Shown here piece after piece: positions 1 through 9,435 of a stretch of 64,000 nt of DNA; position 1 is the first letter of the stretch, and each line of letters begins with the position of its first letter. The position numbers and the translations under genes are program-made. This stretch comes from Halicephalobus mephisto. Lineage: Eukaryota > Nematoda > Chromadorea > Rhabditida > Panagrolaimidae. Under the pieces are notes generated by a model that saw only the letters and a program-made list of their open reading frames with translations, was not told where the DNA came from and did no database searches. Location: contig SWDT01000012.1 of NCBI GenBank assembly GCA_009193035.1, forward strand, positions 62,001 to 126,000. The letters are read 5' to 3'.

Positions 1-483
1 TTTAGAGATCTTTAAAAATTTCAATTTCAGAAAATTTTGGAATTCTTCAGAAACTTAAATTAGATTTTAGAAATCTTCGAAAATTTTTAAGATTTTGAAA
101 ATCTTTAAAAACTTCAAAAATTTTAAAAATCTTCAGAAATTTCCATAAAATTCTAACATTTATAAAATTCTAATTTAATTTTAAAACTAATAAAGTATAT
201 CCTGAAATTATCTCAACACGAATCTTGTTCACTTTCTAGAAATTTCCAGAATCTCGATTTTGAATATTTATTTCAATTTTCAACAGTTTTGAAAATTCTA
301 AAATATTTCATTAGACCCTGAAAAATTTCACAAAATTCTACTTGTCCAAAAAAAGCAGCAAAACTGGCGCCGGACCATAATCAACAAAGACGTCGGTTTT
401 ATCCGATTTTCTCAGCCGAAATAAAGAAAACGCCGAAACTAGAAGAAAAATAAAAAATTTGACCCGTGTGAAAACAAATTTTA
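1..483. other. AT-rich intergenic sequence, no gene seen
   Basis: The stretch is built of short A/T-rich phrases that recur with variation (AATTTT, AGAAATCTT and similar). No open frame, RNA gene or clear terminal repeat was seen. The last ~100 bases would hold the 3' UTR of the minus-strand TFIIIC gene that ends at 484. Confidence 0.6.
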
Positions 484-1880
484 TCAAAATATATCTTCTA
501 AAGTGCCTTCATCATAGTATTGCATGTCTTCAGGAATAATGTCAGGTTCTGCTTCACGAATGGCAGTCATTGTTTGAGCAACATCGGCTTTGATTGATTC
601 CCTGAGGGTCTCGATGACTTCAGCCGGGAGCCAACCGTGAGCAGGATCACAGTCCTTGACGACTTGTGTCATGTCGGTTCTCATGACTTCTTCTGCAACA
701 GGAAGCAAGATGTCCATAACACAGTACCACATCTGACGGCAATTGGGGAGTGTTGAAGGCCGGAATCTGTAGTCAACAGGACCTGCGGGGATGTAAGCCT
801 TGGCCGACGACGAAGCAGAAGCAATTCTGAGTCTCATTTTCTCAGGAATGTGGTCGTTGAATCGGAAACTGACGGAAATCGTCTGATAAGCTTTGCCAGA
901 GGGTTCCTTTCTGGGGTCGTAACCGTATCTACACCAACATCGTCCGAACGGTCCAGAAACGATGTAAAAAGCGAATTTCGGCAACAGAGCCTTCAGCAAT
1001 CCGTCGTCTAATCCGGTCTCAATAAGGATTGCCGGTCTTGTCCACACAGGTCGAGATTCAAACATCTTAGACACGAGATCATGGGCTTCTTTGGACTTGA
1101 TAGTTTGGTCGACTTCTTTGACGATGTTCTCAGGAGCAGAGCCGGGAAATTCATCAGTTCCTTGGCATATCATTGTGTTCCTCTTCCTATCGAGACGACG
1201 GTTCTCCGCAAGTAGAAGATTCACGTCTTCATTGTTGGGAAGTTCTTCTGGAGTCATCAGTCTGTTAATCGGCTTCGTGTACCGACTGAAAATGAACGAC
1301 GGAAGGAAAAATTTAGTCGCATCGTCGACATCCGGTCTGTCCCACCAACAGAGGGCATCTGTCAAGTTCTGGGGTACGATTCTTGGAACGAGGTCTTGGA
1401 AACATTCTTCTTCGCCAGGCAGCTTTGCCAGAGGCAAATACTGAAAGTCCGCCATTGACGAAAAAGTATATGTATTTTGTACCTAAAAACGCTTTTTCAT
1501 ATATGGATTTCCCACAGTAAAACATACTTGTCCTAGACATACGGCTCTGACAGCACCAGTTCTTTTGTTTTTTTGGAATTTAAAAACCATATGAACAGTG
1601 TTCTTCGGTTTCGTTTTGTCGTTGAAAATTCCAGCATGATATTCGTTTTCTGGTTGAAGTTTCAGCAAAAGACTACGTTTTTCATGAACGACCTGGAGGA
1701 TTTTATATATAAAATCAAATTTTATATAAAAAATTAAAAACAAACCCTGCCGAAAGATTTGAGTCCGCCGATGGACTTCAATGCGAGTTCTTCATTTTTC
1801 AGAATCATGGGATGAAAAACCAGATGGAAGGTTCGGTTTTCTGGAGGTGAACTTTTCCGTGCAAAATTGAAAATAGACAT
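484..1880 (-). CDS. TFIIIC subunit 5 homologue (GTF3C5 / tau95 family)
   Basis: Subunit of the RNA polymerase III factor TFIIIC, which binds internal promoters of tRNA genes in the nucleus. Exons by phase are 1746-1880, 1528-1692 and 484-1482, giving 432 aa. The start is the ATG at 1880. Exon 2 carries the family's N-terminal pattern (LLLKLQPENEYHAG, then VHMVFKF), and the exon 2/3 junction reads FSSMADFQYL, matching the conserved (G)MSDFQYL segment. The central part has FYIVSGPFGRCWCRYGYDPR, the hallmark of the tau95 domain. The C-terminus is acidic, as in human GTF3C5. Both introns are 45-53 bases. If the 45-base intron (1483-1527) were ignored, the frame would stop at KKRF, so splicing there is required. 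The gene diverges from the RNase H-like gene. Family identity is recognised from motifs; function is inferred. Confidence 0.88.
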
Positions 1881-2054
1881 TTTAAAAATAAAAATAAAAA
1901 TAACTAAGGAAATCTAAAAATCTGACAATTTCGAAAATATTTGTTTTTTGGCAAAGAGCCGAGTTTGCCAGTTTTTTGAATTTTTCGAGCGGGACTTTGA
2001 CTTCTTTCGTCGACCTGTTTATCTCTTTATTTTTCGTTTATTTTTTTATCCAAA
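1881..2054. promoter_or_regulatory. Shared divergent promoter region
   Basis: Only 174 bases separate the start codons of the TFIIIC5 gene (-) and the RNase H-like gene (+). Both promoters and 5' UTRs must lie here unless leaders are trans-spliced. It contains T-rich tracts and no obvious TATA box. Bidirectional use is inferred from geometry only. Confidence 0.5.
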
Positions 2055-3825
2055 ATGTTAAGTAAAAATCTGATCCAATCTGCTCGTCGAGTCGTTGTCA
2101 ATCAAGGCAGACGACAATTGAAGTATCCGCTCTCGAATCCACAACTGATTCCGTTGATTCCTTCCGTCAGATGTCTTCACTTGGCCCCAGTATCGTATTA
2201 TCCCGGTTCCCGTACGAAGAAACAGATATCCGTAGAAGAAGCCGTCACTTGGCACGAGTAAGTCGTTTTTGATCCATTTTTGATATATGAAACTCCATTC
2301 AGCGTCCCTGTGGTGTCCACGACCCATACCGTCTCTGGACCTAATGTCTACTTTGGAATTTATTGGGATCAAGGAGATCCAATGAATGTTTACAAAGAAG
2401 CCACTTCTCCAAGTCCAAATGCCTTTCACGGTGCCCTTGAAGCTGTTATGGTGGCTCTTCGGCAAGCCTTATACGAACGGAAATTAGACCGAATCATTGT
2501 TCAGACTGATTCCAAGTACATTGTTGACTGTGCAAACCGTCATCTGAAGATCTGGCGCAATAATGGATACGTGAAGAGAGATGGAACTCCTGTGAAACAC
2601 GCCGAATTGCTCGATGACTTTGCAAAAATGCTTGACATGATTGAAGCTCAGATTCGACTGGTGCCCTCGGGCAGTAATGTTATGGAACATCTCAGATCAG
2701 ATTCACGACTGATGGAGAAGATTGATGGACTTCTCGATGGAAATGAGAACCAGTATGAAGCCACAAGCAAGTTTGATGAAACGATCTTTGTTGCTGCGAA
2801 ATTGGTGAACACCAAAGCGGATTTTACCATTGCCGGATATGGGTGTCAATTCCAAAACCGTCCTAATCACAGTTCCTGCGGAAGATTTGCGAATTTCCCT
2901 ATCACATTACAACGAGCACAATTGTTTGGTGTGCTTCAGGCGCTCAAAATTGCAAGTTTTTCAATAATTTCGTTTTTATCATTATTTTTAGGCCAAGGAA
3001 CAAGGACTGAAAAATGTTCAAGTCGTTTGTGATAGCGGATATTTCGTAAAGTTCTACAAACGTGGGTGGCTGAAGAACGATGGACAACCATGTGCAAACC
3101 AGTTGTACTACAATGAAATCAAGGCCCTTGCTGATGAACTGAATGCTCACTTTAGTTATCTGTCGGAAAACAATACAAATGAGCACTTTGAACAGGCAAA
3201 ATTGCTTTCCAAAGATGGATTATCTTTCCCTGTTATCCCCGCCGTTACTCTTCGTTCAGAACCGGGGAAGCGAACAAATTGGGTAAAGGCTTTCTACGAA
3301 GATTACGATCAGCAGCTGAAAACTACTGAGATATTTTGGAAAGAGTAAGCTGTTTTTGTTTTTCATATGTTTTCATTTTTTTAAAGCATTCCACGTGTAT
3401 ATCTGGTTACAACCAATCAAGAACAAAAAAAGTACGCTTGTCTCTTTAATGAATCCGATTCTGACCCTGATAACTCTGTTTCTCAATTGGGAGAAAGAGG
3501 AAACATAAAAATTGCAAAAATGTTGATCACTGTTCTTCAAAAAGCCATAGACAAGGGACTAAAGAAGATCGTCATTAGAACGAATGAAGGACATTTGCCC
3601 GTTTATCTCTTCAAGTACATCCCCAAATGGAGACAGACAGACTTCATAACGACTCTCAAGAAGCCAGTTGTTGGTGCTGATGAATACAGAGAAATTGACA
3701 AGTTGATGGAGCAAATCAATGTACGAATGGAACTGTTCGTGGAACCCGAACTCGATAAGGACAAGGAAGCAATGGAGTACGTTGAAGAAGCTGCTAAGGA
3801 ACTTAGTATCAAAGTCGATGTATAA
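2055..3825 (+). CDS. Protein with three tandem RNase H-like domains, probably catalytically inactive
   Basis: Exons 2055-2257, 2303-2951, 2992-3344 and 3387-3825 give 547 aa. The N-terminus (MLSKNLIQSARRVVV...) is basic and amphipathic, like a mitochondrial targeting sequence. Domain 1 (about 68-190) aligns with eukaryotic RNase H1: NVYFGIYWDQGDPMN, then IIVQTDSKYIVDC and NGYVKRDGTPVK. The usual first catalytic Asp (YTDG) is replaced by VSTT, and the GHSG...NE.AD loop is lost. Domain 2 (about 230-385) keeps VQVVCDSGYFVKFY. Domain 3 (about 405-547) has IVIRTNEGHLP, with the Asp changed. Several motif residues are therefore missing, so cleavage activity is doubtful; nucleic-acid binding is the better guess. 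The intron at 2952-2991 is GC-AG (donor GCAAGT); no GT donor there keeps the frame. Confidence 0.8.
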
Positions 3826-4110
3826 ACATGTATAATCTTATTGTGGTTATCCAATGAATAAGTATTTAGATCTCTTAATTTGTGAAATTAGCAATTCTTG
3901 TGCAAAATATTTTGATATTTGCGTGAGATAGTCATTGAAAAATAGAAAATTTTGCGTTAGATTTTAATCGTTATTTTTACTGAAGGAGGCTTACTATGAA
4001 TAGTTAAATGGAATACGAATGGAAATAGGGTAAATAACGTAGTTTTTGATTTTAGAATAAAAACTTTTGGAGTGACTTGAAAATTTATATTTTTGCAAAT
4101 ATTGCAAAAA

Positions 4111-5965
4111 ATGGAATTTATCAAGATAGTTTTGAAATCTACTAAATATTTATTCCGGAAAATTATTATTTTTGTTTTTGGGAAGTTTACCAACAAAATA
4201 TTGAAAATCGTTATTGTATGTTTATTAAGCATTATTTTATTACTAATATTACTGACTAATATCCCGAGAAATTCGGAAATTTTGACCGAGAATTGGCTTT
4301 CAAATGACACTCATGTTATTGTTCAAGGGGTGTTTTATTACAATGAATCTAAATTGTGAGTTATTTACGAAATTCAATTACTTTCAATATTATTTAGTTA
4401 TGAAAACGATACTATGGTTGTTTTATTCTTGACTGAGCGACAGAAATCACTACTGTACAATTGGAGTTGTTACAGTTCCAATGAAAATGGAGAATTTCGA
4501 ATTTCCGAAACTTCTCCGAAAGATCAGTTTGCCGATCACATTGGATGTCAACTTTCTTCGTTTTATGTTGCTTGCAAGACAGTTCCTTCACCGACAAGTG
4601 TTTACTTATTTGATTCGCGAAAAAGCACAGGACGGATGGTGAAGCTGGAGTACGAACCGAGTAACGAAGAGCCAGTGATGGAGAAGCTGGGGATTGTGAG
4701 CTGTACGAGCTCGATCTACTTCGGGGAGCGGTGGCAGCTGTACCTGACGAGCATCGAATACCACCACTACTTCGGGGTCACTCGTCAGATCTACTACCTG
4801 ATGAGTGCTCCGAACGGCGTTTACCAGCTTCTGAGGGAGTACGAAAAGGAGAAAATCGTCGACCTCAGGTTCTGGTCCATCCCCCAAGTGCCGGAACTCA
4901 GATCCTTAGACAATATCTGGAACCGCGACCAGATCGGCACTTCTCAACGACTGCTTCATGAGGTACAGAGAAGCCGCCGACTTCATCATCGTCCACGACC
5001 CCGATGAGCTTATAATGTTCCCACAAGGACCTAGATTGTACAACATTTTTGAATCTTTATATACCGACCACATTGCGTTTCTTTCCTTGGATGCTTACAG
5101 AACCTTTGTTTATTCTACGAAGATAATGACAACGTTCGATTATTTCAGAACTATGAAAACTTCTAGAATCACAGTTAATAAGGTGAATGGGACGTGTGTC
5201 TACCGACCAGATAGAGTGGAGACTGTAGGGATCCATCACACTTTGAATTTCAACAAGAATAAGGAAGTTCTGAAGTTGAATCCAGAAATAGGAATTGCGG
5301 GACATTTTTCAAACTGGGATTTCCTAGACGACAATGCAGAACCGTTAAAAGTAAGTAGTAAAAATCATTCTAGAAGAAAAACCAAATAGTTACTTTTCCA
5401 TAATTATTGTAATTTGAATTTGTAGAATTTCTTAGAAACCTGTAGAATCTTAGATTTCGGAGAATTCTGAAATTAGATTGAATTCTAGAAGGCTTCGAAA
5501 ATCTTCTAAATCTTTCAAACGTTCGAAACCAGATATTCTAGAGGATTCACAAAGTGTTCATAGAATTTCTAATGTTTCAAAATCGAAATACTTTTAAAAA
5601 TCATTCAATTTCAGCTCTATTATGGAACCAACATCCTTAAAAATATCTCATACTACATTTCCGATGCTCAACTAGAAGGAATCGCTTCCAGTTTCCATTC
5701 TAGAATGCACCGTTTTTCCTCCAACTATGCTATCACCAACCTAATCCACTACGGATTCTACTACAGACTCGCGGATAAGTGCATGAGACAAACCGGTGAT
5801 GAATGTCGGACTCTCCAGAACTGCAAGCTCCCTGAGGTCCCCGGACTGATCTGTATCCAAGTCCGTCAAACGTTTTACCAAAAATCAGTTCATGAATCTT
5901 TTCACCTGTATTTGCCTGAGAAACAGAACTTGATTTATCAGGAAAATGGGTGTTCAGTTATCTAG
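4111..5965 (+). pseudogene. GT92 (DUF23) glycosyltransferase with a one-base frameshift
   Basis: GT92 enzymes are Golgi type II membrane glycosyltransferases, expanded in nematodes. Exons are 4111-4355, 4398-5350 and 5615-5965. Exon 1 encodes a signal-anchor (about residues 29-50, KIVIVCLLSIILLLILL). Exon 2 carries YFGERWQLYLTSIEYHHYF and, after the break, REAADFIIVHDPDEL, whose DPDE is the DxD-type metal site. Exon 3 carries the Cys-rich tail ending NLIYQENGCSVI. An extra T near 4941-4942 (CACTTCTCAA where the 10.2 kb paralogue has CACTCTCAA) shifts the frame just before the DPDE motif. The frame reopens at once and runs to the normal stop. This is either a very young pseudogene or an assembly error. 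The 4.57-5.01 kb core is far more GC-rich than the rest and nearly identical to the paralogue on the other strand. Confidence 0.82.
4573..5010 (+). repeat. GC-rich GT92 core shared with 10.15-10.57 kb (inverted)
   Basis: About 430 bases encoding CKTVPSPTSV... to IIVHDPDEL match the reverse complement of 10148-10573 with only a handful of substitutions, one 12-base length difference (extra PSNE codons here) and the one-base frameshift. Sequence on both sides diverges abruptly. Codon third positions are strongly G/C here, unlike the flanking parts of the same exon. Confidence 0.85.
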
Positions 5966-7675
5966 ATTTGAGAATAAAATTAGATTTTATTTTTACTTTC
6001 TTCAAGAAAATCGCAAAAACAATTGTCTCTATTCTATTCAATGAATATCGCTAGATAAAGAGGAAAAAGATATATGAGAATTCATCGATTTCAGTGTTAT
6101 TAGTAATGGCTTCTTACAACAAACGGCGAATGATTTACAGGATTAAAATAGTTATCGTGGTTTTGGGGATCACGTTGTTCATTGCTTTGTGTAATGTCTT
6201 ATTCTCTAATAAGAAAGAGGAGAAACCGGTGGGATTGTTTGAACGAAATCAGCTAGATGTACCGGTTGAAGGATGGAAATCGGTGAGAAATTTGGATTAG
6301 AACATTTAACTATTTAAAATCAAACATTTAAAATAATTTAGAAGTTGTACTGTTTTAAAAATTAAAGAAATTTTATTAAAACACATTCCTAATATTTTCA
6401 ACGCGTTCGAAAATTTTAGAATATAATGTTTACATTAATCTATAATGTTCAAAAAGCATCTAATACGTTATGAACAATATTAGAACCCTATCTAATATTC
6501 TGTATTCTCATTATTCATAAAACCTGATTATTAGAACAATCATTTCAGAACGAGTTAACAGACGAAATAATTCAACAAAGTCTTTCCTGCTTGGCTAGTA
6601 GACTAAGAGCCTCAATTGACGGTAATTTTACCAAAGAATGGAGAAGTCTCGAATCCAACGTAAATGTAAGACCTCAGTTTTCTTATTCCCTAATTCCTAC
6701 TCTTCAGGAATGTTCCCGACCTGTTGTCGATTTGCTTCCGATTCAAAAGCTTCGAGCTTTGGATGAATTAAAATACTTTGTTCAGCCAATCTACGCTGAC
6801 GAAGACTGTAACGTCATCACCCTTGGAATAGGAAGAGATGTTAACGCAGAGGAAGCTCTTCTTGCCAAGTATCCCCAATGCAAATTCCTTGGAGTTGACC
6901 CGGATGAGTACTCTTCGGGATGGCTTTATAGACATCGATTAAATGGAAAATATATCAAGGGTCTTGTGGGAGTTAAAAGCGGAGTTTATAATTCTAGTAT
7001 CATCGGAAACACGAACAAAAACTACCATACTGAACAACTCGATCACTTTTCTTTTATTGAGCTTCTTGAGAAATATAATGATGGAAAAGTGATTGATTTG
7101 TTGTTGATGGATATTGAAGGGAATGAGTACGACCTCTGGAAACATATGATTGGTAATTCTCTTTGTTCACCAATTAACTTGGATAATTTTATTTTCCAGA
7201 TTACCCAGAACTCTATCCTCCAATCTGTCAGATCAACATAGAGTTCCATGATCCCAGAGAACAAAATGCCCTAGATCAATTAGAAGTATTTTTGAGAATG
7301 ACGGAAAAGGGAAAATATCTCTACTTGAACATTGACCATACTCCAGGGTGGTTCAGAAGAAGTTACATGATTAACGTCCAAGACAATAGATGTAGATATG
7401 CCTATCTTGGATTCAATGACAAATAGGGCTAAAAACATCAACGTAAATAAGATTCATGATCTTATTTTAGAACAAACATTTGAATGTTCTGTTACCCCCG
7501 AATTAGATTCATAATCGATAGTCCAACTATATTTGAAGGAAGAAATACCCGAACGTTATTTGCAAATGATAAATATGGATGTATAATTATTAAATTTCTT
7601 TCATTTCCAATTATGTATAAAACTTTTTTCGAGTAATTGTGGATTTCTATCAAAAATAGCAAATGAACATTTTGA
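5885..7675. repeat. Inverted duplication, copy 1 (partner 49780-51575)
   Basis: From the last ~80 bases of the GT92 gene, through the FkbM-like gene, to about 250 bases past its stop, the sequence matches the reverse complement of 49780-51575. Exons 2-4 of the FkbM-like gene are almost identical, intron 1 is somewhat less so, and exon 1 is clearly diverged. Confidence 0.85.
6106..7426 (+). CDS. FkbM-like (Methyltransf_21) type II membrane protein
   Basis: Predicted SAM-dependent methyltransferase-like protein of a nematode-expanded family; substrate unknown. Exons 6106-6282, 6549-6665, 6708-7152 and 7200-7426 give 321 aa. Residues about 12-32 form a membrane anchor (IVIVVLGITLFIALCNVLF). The fold signature is NVITLGIGRDVNAEEALLAK, then CKFLGVDP (motif II-like), then IDLLLMDIEGNEYDLW (the conserved D-I-E-G). 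The C-terminus has EFHDPREQNAL and a final RCRYAYLG. Intron 2 (6666-6707) is 42 bases and in frame, so it could be misread as coding. The duplicate at 50.0 kb has 44 bases there, which supports splicing. ATG 6106 opens directly onto the anchor. It lies downstream of the frameshifted GT92 gene on the same strand, 140 bases apart. Confidence 0.83.
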
Positions 7676-7904
7676 CAGCAATTGTGAGATGTGCTGATAA
7701 ACATCGGAAAATGTGATTTCTGATTCGGGACAATTTTGTAAGAAAGTAGTTACGGTCAGTGCAAATATGCAAGTAAACTATCCAAACTTTAAAAGTAAAT
7801 TTGTCATTCTTATTCAAAAACCGAAAAACGTATTTATAAACTGTTTTAAAAAAACTATCTTAATTAGTTAATTTATAATTTTTATTCGAATAAATCTTTT
7901 TGCT
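7427..7904. other. Intergenic; duplicated 3' flank of the FkbM-like gene
   Basis: To about 7675 this matches the reverse complement of 49780-50021. It includes a stretch (about 7489-7640, + strand) that reads open as CYPRIRFIIDSPTIFE... in both copies; no family was recognised. The rest is AT-rich and would contain the 3' end of the minus-strand GT92 gene at 7905. Confidence 0.5.
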
Positions 7905-9354
7905 CTATTCAAAACACCCGTTTTCCATTATTTTAATGACTGTTGGACCTATAGTTGTTGTTAAGGAGAAAATATCGGATAATTTGTACTTCTTGAATTG
8001 TGAAACAGCTTGAGCACACTTTAAGCCGACAACTGCTGGCATTTTGCAACTCAGATGGGTCGGACATCCGGGGGTCTCTCCAGAAAGAAACCCATCATAA
8101 CATGTGTTTATGTGGTCGTAATAATGGAATGTTGATGAATTCAGATTAGGGACTAGATAGGACCGTGAAGTGAAATTTTCTTCAATAGTAGTTGCGATTT
8201 CGGTGGAAATAACCGAATCTATCGGATTTCGATAGCTTCCGTTCTTTAAAAACACCCAATCCCGCAAATGAATGAAATGACCTCGATTAACCTCTACATC
8301 TATCCTCTGGGAACCACTTTTGAGCAAATAAGCCCAATGGATCCAGACAGCTTCTACATGCTTCGTATTGTAGACAGACTTGGCTGATGGTCTTTTTGGA
8401 CCGATTTTTATGGTTTCCAACGATTTTGAAATCTGGAAATTCTTCAACTTCTCAGCTACTTGGATCTCTGAATTCAGTCTCTGGAAAACGAGGAAGGCAG
8501 CCATTGAATGGATGTTCCAGAAGTCCAATAATTCCTTGTACAGATTGCCCGTCTTGATAGGAATCAACACATCATCGACATCACTGACAATAACGAAATC
8601 TGCAGCTTCTCTATATTTCAAGAAGCAATCAGAATGAGCGGCTGCTTGATTACGGTATTGCATTTCGTATTTGGCCTGGTTTGTTGATTCTTGAAGGACC
8701 CAGGGATTGATTTCGATAATTTTGAGTTTTTCGTAGGTTTGTAGCAATTGGTAAATAGGCAATGTTGCTGACATAAAGTAGTATGCCTGTAAATGGACTC
8801 CGTAATATTTGTACAGTTCAATACTAGTAATGATCAACTGCCATCTTTCGTTGAAGAAAAGTGGAGAGAAACAGGAAACCAAAGGAAAACGTTCTTTCAC
8901 CGGATGTCTGATAGGTATTGGGACAGTTTTTTCTCTTATGAACTGTTTTGTCGTGAGACCAAAGAAGTTCGGATTTCTCACGGATTTGCAAGTAGCAATG
9001 AAAGTTTGCATTCTGAAGTGAAAATATGTTTTTGTTGTTTAAAAAATTGAAAAGTAACCATCCCTACCTGCAGATCTGGACCGGAATAAAAGCATCCCGA
9101 GGCTTGGTTACTGTGACCGATTCATGAGTCTGATTTCTGGACACACAGAGCCATTCCTGATTCCGTGACACGCTTTGATCTGCATTTAATAATAAGGCCA
9201 CAGTATCGTCTTCGTAGAATTTAGAAACTTCATAATAAGTGCTCGAAACCACTATCCAATTGCCGATTGGATTGCTGTGAATATTTACGAAATAATTTAT
9301 TAAAAAAATAATAAAAATAAAAACCAGTACTTTCTCAACTTTTTTCAGCGCCAT
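7905..9354 (-). CDS. GT92 (DUF23) glycosyltransferase, intact
   Basis: Golgi type II glycosyltransferase, acceptor unknown. Exons 9068-9354 and 7905-9012 give 464 aa. ATG 9354 precedes an anchor of about residues 9-22 (VLVFIFIIFLINYF). The catalytic part shows FFNERWQLIITSIELYKYYG (about 148-167), YREAADFVIVSDVDDVLIP with the DVDD metal motif near 240, VEAVWIHWAYL, and GHFIHLRDW. A tail with conserved Cys follows (HINTCYDGF, CPTHLSCKMP), ending MENGCFE. It is well diverged from its neighbours and has neither the GC-rich core nor a frameshift. The single intron (9013-9067) splits a codon in phase 2, whereas the other two GT92 copies place introns elsewhere. Activity is inferred from family motifs only. 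Confidence 0.87.
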
Positions 9355-9435
9355 CTCCGTTAGAATCTCTGACAATTTAATTTTACACTGAATTAAGCAT
9401 TGTTTTCGAAGATAAAAGATCTGTTTTATTATCTA

